DNA of 64,000 nucleotides from Gonapodya prolifera JEL478 (lineage: Eukaryota; Monoblepharomycota; Monoblepharidomycetes; Monoblepharidales; Gonapodyaceae), in contig KQ965774.1 in assembly GCA_001574975.1 (NCBI GenBank), positions 260,319 through 324,318 of the forward strand. The letters are read 5' to 3'. The notes beneath the pieces were generated by a model. It was given only the letters and a program-made list of their open reading frames with translations, searched no databases and was not told where the DNA came from. Positions 32,656 to 44,480 of the stretch are shown in pieces (positions within the stretch are counted from its first letter, which is position 1; each line of letters starts with the position of its first letter). The translations under genes were made by a program, and so were the position numbers.

Positions 32656-35192
32656 TCATTCCTCGCCCTCGGTATTCTGTTCAATATCCCCCTGATCCTC
32701 TTTTTCCCCCTCACTTTGCCCTTCCCCCTCCGCCTCCATTTCTCGCAAGCCTTCCCTCCCTGCCTCCTCCCACCACTCCTTGAGTCTGTCGAACACTTTC
32801 ATCTCCCGAGGACTAAGTCGGTGTGGAACGCTGCCACCAACACCACCTTCATCCTTGCTCTTGAATGACTTGTCCTCCTTCCCATCTTCCTCTTTCGATG
32901 GCTTGTCTACAACAGTTCCATCGTCTCTAACCTCGATTGCGGCATCTTCACGAAGATAAAGGCACGCAATGTTGTCCCCGTACAAGTCCCATTTCGAACC
33001 TCGTTCTACAGCCCAGTGAGTCGGTCGCGTGACAGGTGAAGTTTGCCCCAGGAACTTGTCCCGAAGGGGGCCACCGTTGAACCACAGGGGCTTTGTTCCC
33101 GACGCATCAAGGTGCGCAAGTTGAAGAGAGCAAATTCTGGTATCGGAGCGGCGATCGGCGTTCTTTTCCTCGACAGCAAAGTTGTTGCTGGAGCAATAAT
33201 GTCAATTCTATGAAACTGAAGGAGATCATCACTGCACTCACTGTCGTACAACCTCCTCTGCATTCTGGTCTCCTCTGACCACGTATCCAATTTGCGCCGC
33301 TGAGTGGGGCGACCACCCGTACAAGCCCGTCTGTCCTGCCATCTCCCAGCCCTGTGAGGCGAAACATTCTTGAGCACAGGCAAACGGCACTGGAACAGAA
33401 GCAATTTACAACCCACCATCCAAAACGTTTCTTTGTCCCCGTACACTCGCTTATACACAACTTTGTCTCTCTCCTCCTCACAATTCATTTTACAAGTTGT
33501 GAGCAGGCCATAGAAATTGTGGGCTCTCGTTTTATCCACCGCGACGACACCGGACTCCTGTTGATGGGCTGACTTGCGACCCAAGAAAGCGTTCTGCGCA
33601 GTAAGGTAAGAAGGAACTGGATCCCGGAGGTGCGCCTGGAGAAGGGAGAGGGAAAATTGGAAAGTTTCTTCCCCAATGCCGAATAGCGTGCGCTGTGAGG
33701 ATACGTTAGCCTGTGAGACCAGCAAGCAGAGATCAAATCCGCGACCTACCCTATCAAAGTAAAATAGAGTCCCCGTCTTCTTATATACCGGATCCTCGAA
33801 AACCTCCTCCGGACTTCCAAACCACACCACATCGGAGTCCTGAAACACCACCTCTGCAAAGCTTGCAAACATGATGGCGAATGGCTTGATAGCCCACCCG
33901 CGCACTTTCGCGATCTCATCGTCGAACAGTTGCTTCGCATCCCTGACAGTCACGCTGTACCCATCGCCCATGCTCTGGAATCTTGCACGGCTTTCGGGCT
34001 TTAGATCGTCATCTCCCGCGTACAGAACTTCAATGGGGAGCTGACACCCTGCTGCACGAATCGACATAATACCCACCAAGGCCATACGGACCTGACCGTT
34101 GCCCGCTGTCATGACGATGCCGCGGGAACGCGGAGCCCGGGCGAAGGAGGAGTAGAGATTAGAGGCAGACGGGAAAGCGGGGCGGACGAAGGGAAATAGA
34201 GAGTTCTCGAGCTCGTGGACGAAGCGTCGGAAGCGATCAAGGGTGGTCAAAGTGGGGGTGGAAGGGTGGTTGTACGTTTGGGGAGATTCCTGGAGGAAAG
34301 AAGAGACTGCTTTAGTCCAGTTTCCAGAACAGAACCAGTCCGAGTGCCAAGTCAAGATGCGGGGCGATGTTGTGCGGAAATGTCCAAAATGACAGGAGTC
34401 TCGCCATCACAACACACACCGCATATCCAGTGGAGCACCTCAACTCACGGGAGACTCAGCAGCGTCATCCCACAGACTTCTTTCCAAGGCTTTCTCGGCA
34501 GTAAACCGATCATACCGCCACTCGTCCAGAGCTCTCAACCTCGTGTCCAGCTGGACCCACGTTCGAATACGCTCACCCAAAGTCGTAAAGTCCTCTATAG
34601 GAATTTTCGAGAGGAGCGCCTCCTGGTCACCAGACGAGAGGTAGAAGTCGGCCAGTGTCAGGCCAGGTGGAAGAACATCAGGATCGGGGGGTCGAACGGG
34701 ACGACGGCGTCGTCCTGATCCTTCACTGGTAGCTTGCGAGGCATTCAGAGTGGGAGATGGGGCAGCATTGACTTTTGGCACGCTGTCGCCGTCAGTTCGT
34801 TCGCCCGAGCTTGATCGCCGGACGCCATCGACAACGAGATGTACCCCGTCCACCCCTTCAGTGCCCTTCTTTTTCACTACTTGAATATTGAGTAGTGTTT
34901 CATCCCTCGTTGAGTCGTTCGGCGAGCCAGACCCAATTGAAATCGTCCGGACAAATCCCCCACTCTGACCCGCCAACGATCCCGGATCCCTTCCTCCCAA
35001 TCTCGCATACAACATCCATGCCACCAAGTTGGCGATTACGAGGAGTGAGACGACTGTCCGGTTCGCCATTGACACGCGAAAGGGTGCCCGCACGGAGGTG
35101 GTGTTCCCAAAGAGCCCACCACCGTTCACGTAGCCGAAGCGATGTTGCCGCCGTTCTTTTGAATAGTCGTCGTCAGGGTCCGGAAGCGACAT
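32656..35192 (-). CDS. Alpha-1,3-mannosyltransferase, Mnn1/GT71 family
   Basis: Five exons (34449-35192, 33750-34289, 33417-33692, 33242-33351, 32656-33136) join in phase to give 716 aa. It is a type II Golgi membrane protein: a short cytosolic tail, then the anchor VVSLLVIANLVAWMLYARL near residue 50, then a Ser/Gly-rich stem. The catalytic domain has RGIVMTAGNGQVRMALVGI, a DSDVVW metal-binding DxD, HQQESGVVAVDKTR, YGDKETFW and a C-terminal KPLWFNGGPL. This is the GT71 pattern of enzymes adding terminal mannose to N- or O-glycans. The last 100 residues are Glu/Lys/Asp-rich and not part of the domain. The gene is intact. Confidence 0.88.
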
Positions 35193-35506
35193 ATACGTCG
35201 CCGGCGATTGCGGGATTGGCAGGCAGTGGGTGAATTCCCCAAATGCTTGCCTTCGGTCACCGTCAAACTGGCAAAGGTTGAATCAATGAAATTTTATTCA
35301 GCACATGGAGCACCATGGCATTAAGTAAAGTGATACTAAATTCGGGTTCGGGATCTCTCTGAGTCACACCGCTAGCTACCAAAAAATAATAAAAGCACCA
35401 GCTTTACCTACGCGTTCTGTTACTGGCTCGGAAAAGAATACCTTCAGCCTGGGGTTTTGGTTGTCGGGTTTACCGCTTGGGGGAGCTCCTTACTACATAT
35501 TTGATC
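35193..35506. promoter_or_regulatory. Divergent intergenic region (GT71 gene / OMA1-like remnant)
   Basis: The two starts face away from each other over about 314 nt, so a shared promoter is likely. I see no specific site. Confidence 0.3.
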
Positions 35507-36936
35507 ATGGCTATGATTCGCCCGCGCTGCGTCCAAGGGGCACTGTTTTCCGTTCCGAAGCCACTAGCTCAGGCGTCACGTGGTGCCGCTGCTCTCCCGA
35601 TCCTCCGATTTGGGTCACAACCAGTTCATTTCCCAAACTCGATCACAATACGCGGGCGAGAACTAGTCAGTGGATTGCTACAACAATGGCAGAGCGCCTA
35701 CTTAATGCGAGCCGTTTTCGACTCAATCCGGCTCCTTTCGAGGTCCATTACTACAGAATTACAGGAAGACGAATAGACGGCCGAAGAGTGAGTTGAGCCG
35801 AAGCTCCCCCGAACCACGAGAGTAACCACGCGTGATTTTGGTGCTTTCCACAAGATGCATGCCTTATCTCTTGCCGAGACAGCGCTCTTCCTTTCCATTT
35901 TAGTCGTCATCACCGCTCGCGTTGAAATGTCACCATTCACGGGGCGCATCAGATTCGCGGAAACAAGTCGCAAGGAAGAATAAAAGGCAGCTGGGCAGGG
36001 ATAAAGGTATGTTGAATTCAATTTCATATCAAAGTCCAAATTACGTAATCGGATTGTTTCGTCCAGGAATCACAGCGCTTTTTCACCTTTCTCCCGGCGG
36101 ACGACACCCGTGCCGAACTCGTCTCTGGTGTAGCAGAACGCCTTTTGAAAGGTGAGGCGTCTATGAGATTCAATCAAATGACCCAGCTCTCACACCGTTA
36201 TGTCCCTCGAAGTTGTGAAATCCACACGGGGAGCGGTCCCGTGGAACTGGCATATTTCTATTGTGGACGATGACTCAACTCAGTCGATTGTTCATTTGGG
36301 TGGAGGGAAGATTCTGGTCTTCACCGGAATTCTGGAGTGGGTCCAGCACGACGAGGTTATTACGCTTTTCCTCCTCTGGCATCGATGTCAGCTCATTATC
36401 CTCTGCTCGTTTAGAACCACCTCGCTGCTCTGCTTGCCCATGAAATCGCCCACGCTAGTGCCAGACATTTCGCAAGTAGGTCTACTGGGCAGAAGACTTC
36501 GACGTTGACCGTTGCATCACTCATACCCCTTTACAACAGAGGCCAAATGGCGACGACACACATTTTCATCAACCCCGCGCTATTGTTTTTACCTCAGCCC
36601 TCGTGAATCCCAGACCGACATGATTGACGAAGGTACTACCGATTTCGGGTTCGAACTTCCGTATTGGAAAGAGCAGGAAGAAGAAGTTGACGTGAGTGAT
36701 CCATAGCGGTGTTGTGTGTTGCTTTTTTCAACGCCTCCCGCGCCAGCTCATTTCTCTTCGAATACTTCGTCTCGCTGGATACGAGACGGACACTTACTGC
36801 GCCGTTTTGGAGAGGTTTTTGGAAGAGAAGTCGCGGATCAGATATTCCCAGGACGACTTCGCTGACCGGTTACTTGGCCCAACATCCCGTCGACGAGAGA
36901 AGAGTTGCAAACCTTAAGTTATGGGTGAAGGAATGA
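35507..36936 (+). pseudogene. OMA1-like mitochondrial M48 metallopeptidase, decayed
   Basis: An Arg/Ala-rich leader (MAMIRPRCVQGALFSVPKP) fits mitochondrial targeting. A later exon at 35904 gives VEMSPFTGRIRF, then LPADDTRAELV, WNWHISIVDD, LGGGKILVFTGIL and LAALLAHEIAHASARH with the HExxH zinc site near 36440. EEEVDLISLRILRLAGYETD and YLAQHPVDERR complete the OMA1 order. OMA1 is a stress-activated inner-membrane protease that cleaves OPA1/Mgm1-like substrates. Two in-frame TAA codons (35981-35983 and 36002-36004) interrupt the segment between TGRIRF and the next exon, and the frame changes near 36810 unless a 37-nt intron is accepted. The catalytic site itself is intact. Confidence 0.65.
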
Positions 36937-37147
36937 GTGCTCTTTATGCACCAGGCGATCAACCGCATACGTGGATAGGTCACTTCGTGTTTGTGCGATC
37001 TCAACTGAGGGTTTCCGGTTTCTACACCTCATGTCTTATCTGAACTTCTGATTGCAGTTCCAAACTGTGGCAGTGCAAGGAAAGAATGTAGATATTCTCG
37101 CTGTTGTATGCCCGGCGAATACATATTTTGTACGAAAATACTAAATC

Positions 37148-37315
37148 AATGTCAGACTTCAGTGTGTGAAAGTCATTCAGTGGGGCAGGGCAGACTTCGG
37201 TGTGCAGAGGTCAGACTGATTTCATGGTACTGGGTCAGACTTCAATGTACGTAGGTCAGTCTTCAATACAAGGGTGAGAGTACAGTACAATAAGGTCAAC
37301 TTCAGTATCTTTCTT
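37148..37315. repeat. Degenerate tandem repeat of gtcagacttcagtgt type
   Basis: Five to six imperfect copies of a unit around aggtcagacttcantgta, spaced irregularly at about 25-40 nt, occur in this stretch. No coding sense is visible. Copies differ by single substitutions and small indels. Confidence 0.6.
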
Positions 37316-37378
37316 TATCTTGCTTTCTTCTCAAAACTTTAAATTTAGGCACTTGCGTAAGGCTCCACGTTACATAAA

Positions 37379-39216
37379 TTAGAAAAGTCTATTTTGATTT
37401 TTGCTTTGCGAAATTATTCCAGTGAATTCTGTCAGGAACTTGGCTACCGGGTGCGATACCTCCAAGACGACGTTCCGTGAAGAACCGCCATTACGGTCAA
37501 CAGAAGGTAGCGTCCTTGGACTCCAAAATGCAGTGATTTTGAGATGCGTTTTAACGTAGATACTGGCATAAGCTGGATGCGAGTTTTTTTTGGCAAATAC
37601 TGTGATGAAGTTGGGCATCGAATAATTTCGGACCACCACAGGAACTGAACATCTGTACTCACGTCGCAACCTCTTGACCTGTTGCAAAATCGTATATCTC
37701 CCAGTCGCTGAGAGCTTTTGAGCAGCTAGATGACAGTGTACACCACATTCGGACAGTTTGAACAGGACCAGAAGTATTGAAACCTCACCATCGTCCCAAA
37801 GCCTTCACTGATACCAAGAAGCGCCTATAACTTTTATCGTCGCGCTCGAACCCTTGTGGGAGTTTAGTCGTCATGATGCTCGCTCCAGTTCGTCGCGAAA
37901 CCTCAAAATCGAAGCCAAGTAGAGAAGGGAAGTATCCGACAGCGTTCAGGAAACCCGCAAGGTTGTACGCTGCTGGGGTGAGACTTTCTGCTTCCTTTTG
38001 AAGTAGAACATCGTGATCTGAGTGAGCTCCACTTGAGATGTTTGAATAAAAGGACTTCCTTTGTCGAAATGTTTGCGGGAGAGTGCTCGACCTTCGGTCG
38101 GGTGCTGGCGGTGGCAAAATAATGTCCACTCTTTCGTGGACAATTACACGAGAGAGACTCAAATGAGGAGATGCAACAAAGTCCAGATCTGAAAATCAAG
38201 TGGAAGTGGAAGCTATCCCAGCTCTGTACGCAAACATGCACTACAAATATGTTCCAACATGCACTTGAATACGTACTGAGAACTTCTTTATCATTATTCA
38301 CAGTACTTTTAAGTTCTTCAACTTGTTAAACGACTGGTGAATGGGGGATGAAGAGATTCTTCAGATGGGTCAAGGCATTGATCAAACATTCGCTTGAAAG
38401 TACTCACACTGTCGCCAAAGTACGTAACCTTATACAACATCTGATGAAGCAAACAAAGTAAAAGAAATGCACACGAGCTCTTTGATTGCGTCTTCATAGG
38501 ACATTCACGTATTGTAATAGATGCTTCGACGCCAGTCCCATCGCGTTCGGCAACGTAAGTTGGGTTGTCAATCCAGGAATACACGACGTCAGGTGTAGAT
38601 AAGCGTGAGTCACTCAAAGCAATTGCCATGAAATCAATCCCCTTGACCTTCGTGAGAGTCTCCCCTGCGCCAGGACTCCCAATTGGAGCTTCCGAGACAT
38701 CTTTCGTCGCTGGTGCTGGAAGTGACCTCGGAGGCTCTGGCTGAATAAATTCCTTTGGTTGAATCACAGTCATCTTCGTGATCTGTTCTGATGATTCTTC
38801 TTTTGCTTGCTCGCTCTGTACTGTAGGCTGCACCGAGGGAGATAGATGTTCATTCGTCTCTCGCTCCGCTCCACTATTCCTGGAGGGGCTGTCCGGCTTA
38901 GGTGGCTTGGGTGTGATGGTGGGAACTCCGAAGATCCAGTGAAGGAAGAATGCATAGTCCCATCGCGGAGAGTTTGACCTAGAGATGTGGGTCGTTTCAG
39001 AGCCATATCTCCTGAGTCGGCTTGTCTCCGTTTCGATTTGCGATGCCGATTCTTATTAGTACGTTCATGGTGCTTCTTGAAACTCCGTTGTCTGCTTTTG
39101 GAATGAAGTGCGGGAGAGCTCTGGGAAGACTTGATACTGTTGTCTGATTCACCGGAGAGGCAGTCGTTCCAGTTATAACACTTGTTGTTAGAAGCCAAGC
39201 GTCCTTGTCGCCCCAT
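37379..39216 (-). CDS. Multi-exon gene of unknown function, partly resolved
   Basis: Coding-like segments on the minus strand follow each other. One reads FAFFLHW-type hydrophobic sequence (RWDYAFFLHWIFGVPTITP) leading into a Pro/Ser/Glu-rich stretch and VKGIDFMAIALSDSR. Another (about 38180-37790) reads LDFVASPHLSLSRVIVHERV and AGFLNAVGYFPSLLGFDFE. A short exon gives DWEIYDFATGQEVA, and the last reads PVAKFLTEFTGII to a stop at 37379. Splice signals exist between the last three, but the final exon needs a one-base shift at a run of eight T (37584-37591). The 5' end is not settled. I recognise no family, and some joins may be wrong. Confidence 0.35.
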
Positions 39217-41085
39217 TCAGACCGATCCTCAACACTTTGCAATGTCACTGTAAATGAAATGGGAGGTGAGCATAAAGTATAAACTCTGAACACGGAGCGA
39301 TGATGAAATCCCAAACACGGGATTTCAACACTGCCCTGTCCCAAATGCTCCAACCATGGAACACCGACAGAACAGTGCACCCCACACGCTCGAATTACGA
39401 CACTGGACCACGCTTCTCACTATGCAATATGAATTTTGCACAGATCGATACGATTCACGTCCGCAGTCCACGCGTTACAATGTGAATGCACAGGGCTCCA
39501 TAATCGAGAGATGAGACATTCACACCGTCACAACGATTTACGACCCCGTTCAACGTCACGTGCTGAATGTCACCACTGCACTGATGACAAGCGACATGCG
39601 CCCATAGATATCTCCATGCAAAGTCACGCACGCGCACATCCGCCAGGTCACCGTGCTGGTAAGTCCAAATGCTGGACTCCATTCTCCACCTTCCTTGCTC
39701 ACCTTTATGGGCCTCCTTGGAAGATGCATGAAGCCCACATTCACGTTTACGTTGGATTCGAGAGAATCCTTGTTGTTGTTCATCCTTCTGATGCTCGTTC
39801 TTCCCCTTTTTCACAAAAAATGCATGAGAAAGATTAGTAGATGGTAATGAAATGAACTGATACGATGGTCGCTCACCTATTTTTGTGATTCTTGGAACTT
39901 CCGCTTCACTCTTGGATGGTGAACCAGAGCCAGAATGTATGCCTCGCTTCTTTGATTGTTTCTACAAAGCAAGATACGACATAAAAACAACCAAAGAAGC
40001 AAGAAAAAGTTGACTCGAGGTATGAAGACATCACATTGCGTTGATGTCCTGGACCTCTCTTCAGGGAGACAACATACATTCCGATCCGCCATATCTTGGG
40101 TCGTGAACAGTAGCAGAGGGGGTTCAGATCCCGGAGGAGTGGGGACTGTTTGGCAGGTGAACGCGCCAAGTCAGCAGAGCAAACTGCCCAAACTGTTAAG
40201 TAAGTCCAGAGAAGAGCGTTCCGGAACGATTCCGTCAAGGTCTGGGATGGATGCCGAGATGTTCGATTCAGCCGAGCGAGTGCGGCGCGTGACCACCGAC
40301 ACGCAAACTACCCCTCCTTCAAGAGACTGCGGGCAGAGGACTTGGTCTTAAGAGCGTGACTACTTGACTGCTTGTGGCTGTGTCAAACTTTACACCACAC
40401 ATTTGTGAAGTGGGTTCAATAAGACGTGCAGATGTTTTTTTATGGTTCAGTGAATAGCACTAAACTATGTCAGTGGATACTCGATGGATTCGTGGATATG
40501 TCGGGGCAGGCATCGTAACCAACCCCAGCTAGTCGAACGAACGAAACATCGAATGAATCTGGACAGCATGAGGGTGGAAACCAATCTGTTTCTGGACAAG
40601 ATACCTACGCTGTCTATCTCCCTCTGGATCCACCTGATTCCCTGGAAACACTTCTCGGAAGACAGTACATCCCAATCAACCCAACGGTCTAACTTCATCA
40701 GTCACAAGCTGGAGATAATGATTTGGCCTAACATCGACTGCATTATATTTCTCGCGTTTTCGCAGAACCATTGTCAAACGAGTCCTAGGTATGGTTGAAA
40801 CAGCTTTTACGGTTTTTTAGAGTTCGCTCTCCTCGGAGAAATTTCACTTCTTCCGACCACAGGTTTGCTGCGACCACTTTCCAAAAATAAAAGCGACCTA
40901 CTCTGGATTCGGAACATCACTAAACTACTCTAAGTATCGCATTCGACTCTTTCTGGAACGGGAGTCTTGAAAGTCCCTTTCATCCACAACACCGTGGATG
41001 ATGGGATTACGTCACACTCTTTTCCCATCCTCCCCGCCCAAGTAAAGCCCCTCCGTTCCACGCATTGTCATTCCAAACGATCGCA
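39217..41085. other. Region without a resolved gene
   Basis: Frames of 60-130 codons occur on both strands (for example 39956-40351 on the plus strand) but show no domain, biased composition or consistent splice chain. I cannot support a gene. Confidence 0.3.
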
Positions 41086-42075
41086 TCATCACTTCCCAAA
41101 ACCATCCATGTCGTCCACCAACCCGACATCAACTCCAACAACCTGGTCCTCGAATCTGGCCCACTCCCAACACCCTAATGCCCATCCGACCATCTCGTCA
41201 AAGTCCACGCCACCGTGCCCTGTCTTGGTGAACTCTCGTGGGCCAAAAATTTCCCCTCCATGTTCTCAGACCCCACGCGAACCCGTTCTCTGCTCCGACC
41301 TCGCCGGAACGGTTGTGTTGGCCCCGCACGACAGCCCGTTCAAAGCCGGCGACGAGGTGTTTGCGCGAATGGCACCCACGAGGGCGGGGACAGCGCGGGA
41401 CTACACGATCGCGAGTATGAGCGAGTTGGCATTGAAGTCGAGGCGGTTCGACTGGATCTAGACGGCTGCGACGCCATTGAGCGCGCTTACGGCGTGACAG
41501 GCACTATTTCTACATGGAGGGTTGGACAGCGCGGCGTTATGGAGACAGAGCGGCCATGGAACTGAACGCTCAGAAGCGGGTCTTGGTGACTGCCGTGGGC
41601 GGGAGTGTGGGCAGTTGAGCGGTCCAGTTTGCGGCTGCAAGTGGGCGTAGAGACTGTCGTCGCTGTGTGCTCCTGAGTAAAGTCTGCCGTCGTCAAGTCT
41701 TTGGGAGCCACCGACGTCATCGACTACACCAAGCAGTCCATTTCCACCTGGGTGAAGCAGGACCCCGCACAGCGTGAAGTAGACCTCATTCTAGACTACA
41801 TCGGCGGCGACACCCTCGTGTCGGCGTGGGTCGCTATCAAAAACGGGGGTACATTTCTGGGCATCGTGGCCGATCCAACGTCAGTGAAGCCCCGCGAGTG
41901 CATTAAGTTCCCGGCGGTGCCGAAGTGGTTTCTCATAAAGCCGCTTGGGAGCAACCTGAAGGAGATCGCGGAGCTCATCGATAAGGTACTCCAGTTGGAG
42001 GATATTTCCAAGGCGTTTGAGATTGTGGAGGGCAGGCATGCGAAGGGGAAAGTTGTCATCACGGTTTCGGTGTGA
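41086..42075 (+). pseudogene. Medium-chain alcohol dehydrogenase / quinone oxidoreductase remnant
   Basis: The order is that of zinc-independent MDR oxidoreductases: HLVKVHATVPCLGELSWAKN, LCSDLAGTVV, FKAGDEVFARM, a QKRVLVTAVGGSVGS nucleotide-binding loop, KSLGATDVIDYT and a C-terminal KAFEIVEGRHAKGKVVITV ending at 42075. Clear defects are TAA at 41176, TAG at 41459, TGA at 41495 and TGA at 41616, with frame changes near 41275 and between 41500 and 41600. Only the last third (from about 41700) is fully open. The gene has no visible introns, unlike its neighbours. It is a dead copy of a reductase. Confidence 0.75.
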
Positions 42076-42689
42076 TTGGTATTTTGGGCGTCAGTCGAGC
42101 TGTGGATTTGGTTGAAGGGATGGTTGGGACAAGCGGTGTGGAGAATAGTGGAGACCACCGAGCTGATTCATCATTGGTTCACTGCGAACTGGAACCTCCG
42201 CCATGTGGTCCACGGGAGCGCAGAAATATCAATTTGGTCAAAAAAAGGGGGACTAGTCGAGTTGGAATTAATTGTATCGCATAATTGGTGAGCGCAGACG
42301 ATCGTTGAAACCAAGTCACCCATTTCCAATCTTTCCATGAAGATGCTGGTGCGCAAGCTGACCTCACGCAAAAGAATGCTCTCCCTGAATCATCGCTGAT
42401 CCCCTCTCTTCCCTCGGAAAACGCCTGCATGGAATGAACACGAACCACCATCGACGACTTGGAATCTTCCCCACACCAGACCCGCCAGCTCACCTCCGCC
42501 ACGAAAAACTCACGCACTGCTTTTACGGCAGGACAATTCGTGTCTCGACGCGGCCTGGCTATCGCACGAGCGTCTTCTGGGACACCACGCACGTCCATCG
42601 CAAATCACCTCACCTCCTCCCCTCTTGGGCCGTCCCGCGCCCCATCAGCCTTCTCTGCGCCGTCGATACTTGCACCGCAGCGACGATGG

Positions 42690-43487
42690 ATGTCAGACGA
42701 AATCAAAAAATGGCTCGACGATGTGAGTTTCGACCTTGCTTTCATTCTTCTCCCCTTTCATGCCGTCTAACCACACCAACAGGAAACAAAATCCACCCCG
42801 CTTCTTCTGTTTATGAAGGGCACCCCACAACGACCCCAATGCGGCTTCTCTCGCGCCGTTGTGCAGGTCCTGCAGGCCGAGAACGTCAGGTCGGACAGAG
42901 TTCGCGCGTACAATGTGCTCGAGGACCAGGAATTGAGGGAGGCGGTTAAAGAATACAGGTGGGTACACTTGGTGGGAGCACGCGCTGGGTGACAGGTCGA
43001 TATGACATAGGCCAATGGTGGAGGGACTTCACTCCGTGGAAACGATCCCACGGGATCGAGCGGTAGAGCCTGGACGAGCGAGCGGTCCGGATTTATTTCC
43101 AATAAGAAAACCGGCTGGACGAATTCATGCTATTTTCTTGAGGCGTCTCGTCTCAAAGAGTATTCCATTCAGGTAGAAGTCTACGGAGCCCGAGGAAGAG
43201 CTCTGACAAAGCTTCGACGTGGAAATGGTTGAGCTCAAGCGATTGTAGCGTTGCTTTGTAGCCAGCCCAAGTTGAACCCCCGGAAGCGCGTGTCCACTTC
43301 CTACTCTGCTAACCCGTCCCAAACCTTCCACAGCAACTGGCCCACCATCCCCCAACTATACCTCCAGGGTGAGTTTGTAGGTGGTGCCGACATTGTCGTG
43401 AACATGCACAAAAGTGGGGAGTTGGCCGAGATGCTCAGGAGCGCGGAGTTGGTTGAGGCGGAGGCGAAAGAAGAGGGAAAGGAGTAG
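42690..43487 (+). CDS. GRX5: Monothiol glutaredoxin, Grx5 type
   Basis: Three exons (from ATG 42690 to 42722, 42783-42958, 43334-43487) join in phase to give 120 aa. The domain has [10 protein letters not shown], the CGFS active site, [33 protein letters not shown] and an acidic tail. Grx5 carries Fe-S clusters in the mitochondrial matrix. Upstream of ATG 42690 the same frame is open from about 42438 and encodes an Arg/Ser/Ala-rich mitochondrial leader ending QRRWMSDEI. It has no in-frame ATG, so the true start needs either an upstream exon or a frame repair. An ATG at 42434 is one base out of frame. The 375-nt second intron is long for this window. Confidence 0.78.
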
Positions 43488-43984
43488 CTGTTGGTCTTAG
43501 TGAGAAGGCACACATAATGTAAATGAACGGTTAGTAATGGAATGCGTCGCAGGTCATTTCGAAAATATGTGCGAGATCTTCGAACATTAGGCTTATAATT
43601 CCTTGCTCAAGAGCTTCTGCAGGTGAGATTGCGATTGGAGTGTAGCATAACTTACGAATCAAAGCGATTTCGTGAAACTTCTCATTGCAACGTTGGCTTC
43701 GTAGCCATTCGACTTTATTGAACCCTTGAGCTCCTTTGGTCGATCGATGAGCTTGTACACGACTTCAAGATGCATCGCGATTGAGGACTGTAGGTGGCAT
43801 CGTCATCAAAGAAGCCTTGACGGAAGTTTGAGAGACTCCTTTGTGCTGTCATGATTCGGTAGCAGCCGCTTCTTGGAAACTTTACTTGACTCCAGCATCA
43901 AATGCTTCACTTCGGAGATAGCACTACGTACTGATTGCAAAGTCAGACGACAAAGTCCCCGGTTAAGCCTAGACGTCTTTGTGA
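43488..43984. other. Intergenic, partial repeat remnant
   Basis: No gene is seen. A gtagcagccgcttcttgga block near 43860 resembles the start of the dispersed family copy at 43985. Confidence 0.35.
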
Positions 43985-44480
43985 GCTGCTATCGTTGAAG
44001 GCCGCTTCTTGGACATTTATACTGGTCAACGACGACCGACGTTAGCGGACCTGTTTGGCAACCCTCGCCGGAGGCTCCGAGATAGTGACAATGGGTGAGT
44101 AGAATCGAGTTGATCCACCCCTTCGCGTTTAGCAGTTCTGTAAAATACCGGCGCGATGAGAGATGAAGTCGACGTGGCCTCCTTCCCCCATCCTCGCCCA
44201 CAGAATAAATACCTAGGAGAAGTTTGTGATATTGATCCAGCAGAGACAAATGAAGCTCGTTAAGACCCATGCATGGGAGACCAAGAAAGGTTCGTGCTTC
44301 AAATCTCGAGCAAACACCGGATTGCTTCACACTAAAATTTACTTACGCTTTATCTTCTATCGGCAGGTGGACGGTCTCCTCGTGGCGTCTTCTGGGCAAC
44401 GCCTCGACGGGAGGACAAGGGTTGCTGGGTCGGACGGCAAACGGTCCACCGTTACATGTACTGGGTTATTGTGTAATGGG
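43985..44480 (+). repeat. Dispersed spliced repeat family, copy A
   Basis: The unit contains four ordered blocks shared with 44868-45215 and 55108-55465: a gcggacctg...ggctccgagat block before a gtgagt donor, a tgggagaccaagaaag block before a gttcgt donor, a cag acceptor followed by gtggacggtctcctcgtgg, and a tcttctgggcaacg...acggcaaacggtc block. The spacing suggests exon-intron-exon-intron-exon. The last block reads VDGLLVASSGQ in one frame. Most changes against copy B in that block are synonymous in that frame. No known domain is seen. Confidence 0.6.

Noticed and set aside
39956-40351. Plus-strand open frame of about 130 codons
   Set aside because: No true start context, domain or splice support; overlapping minus-strand frames are similar in length.
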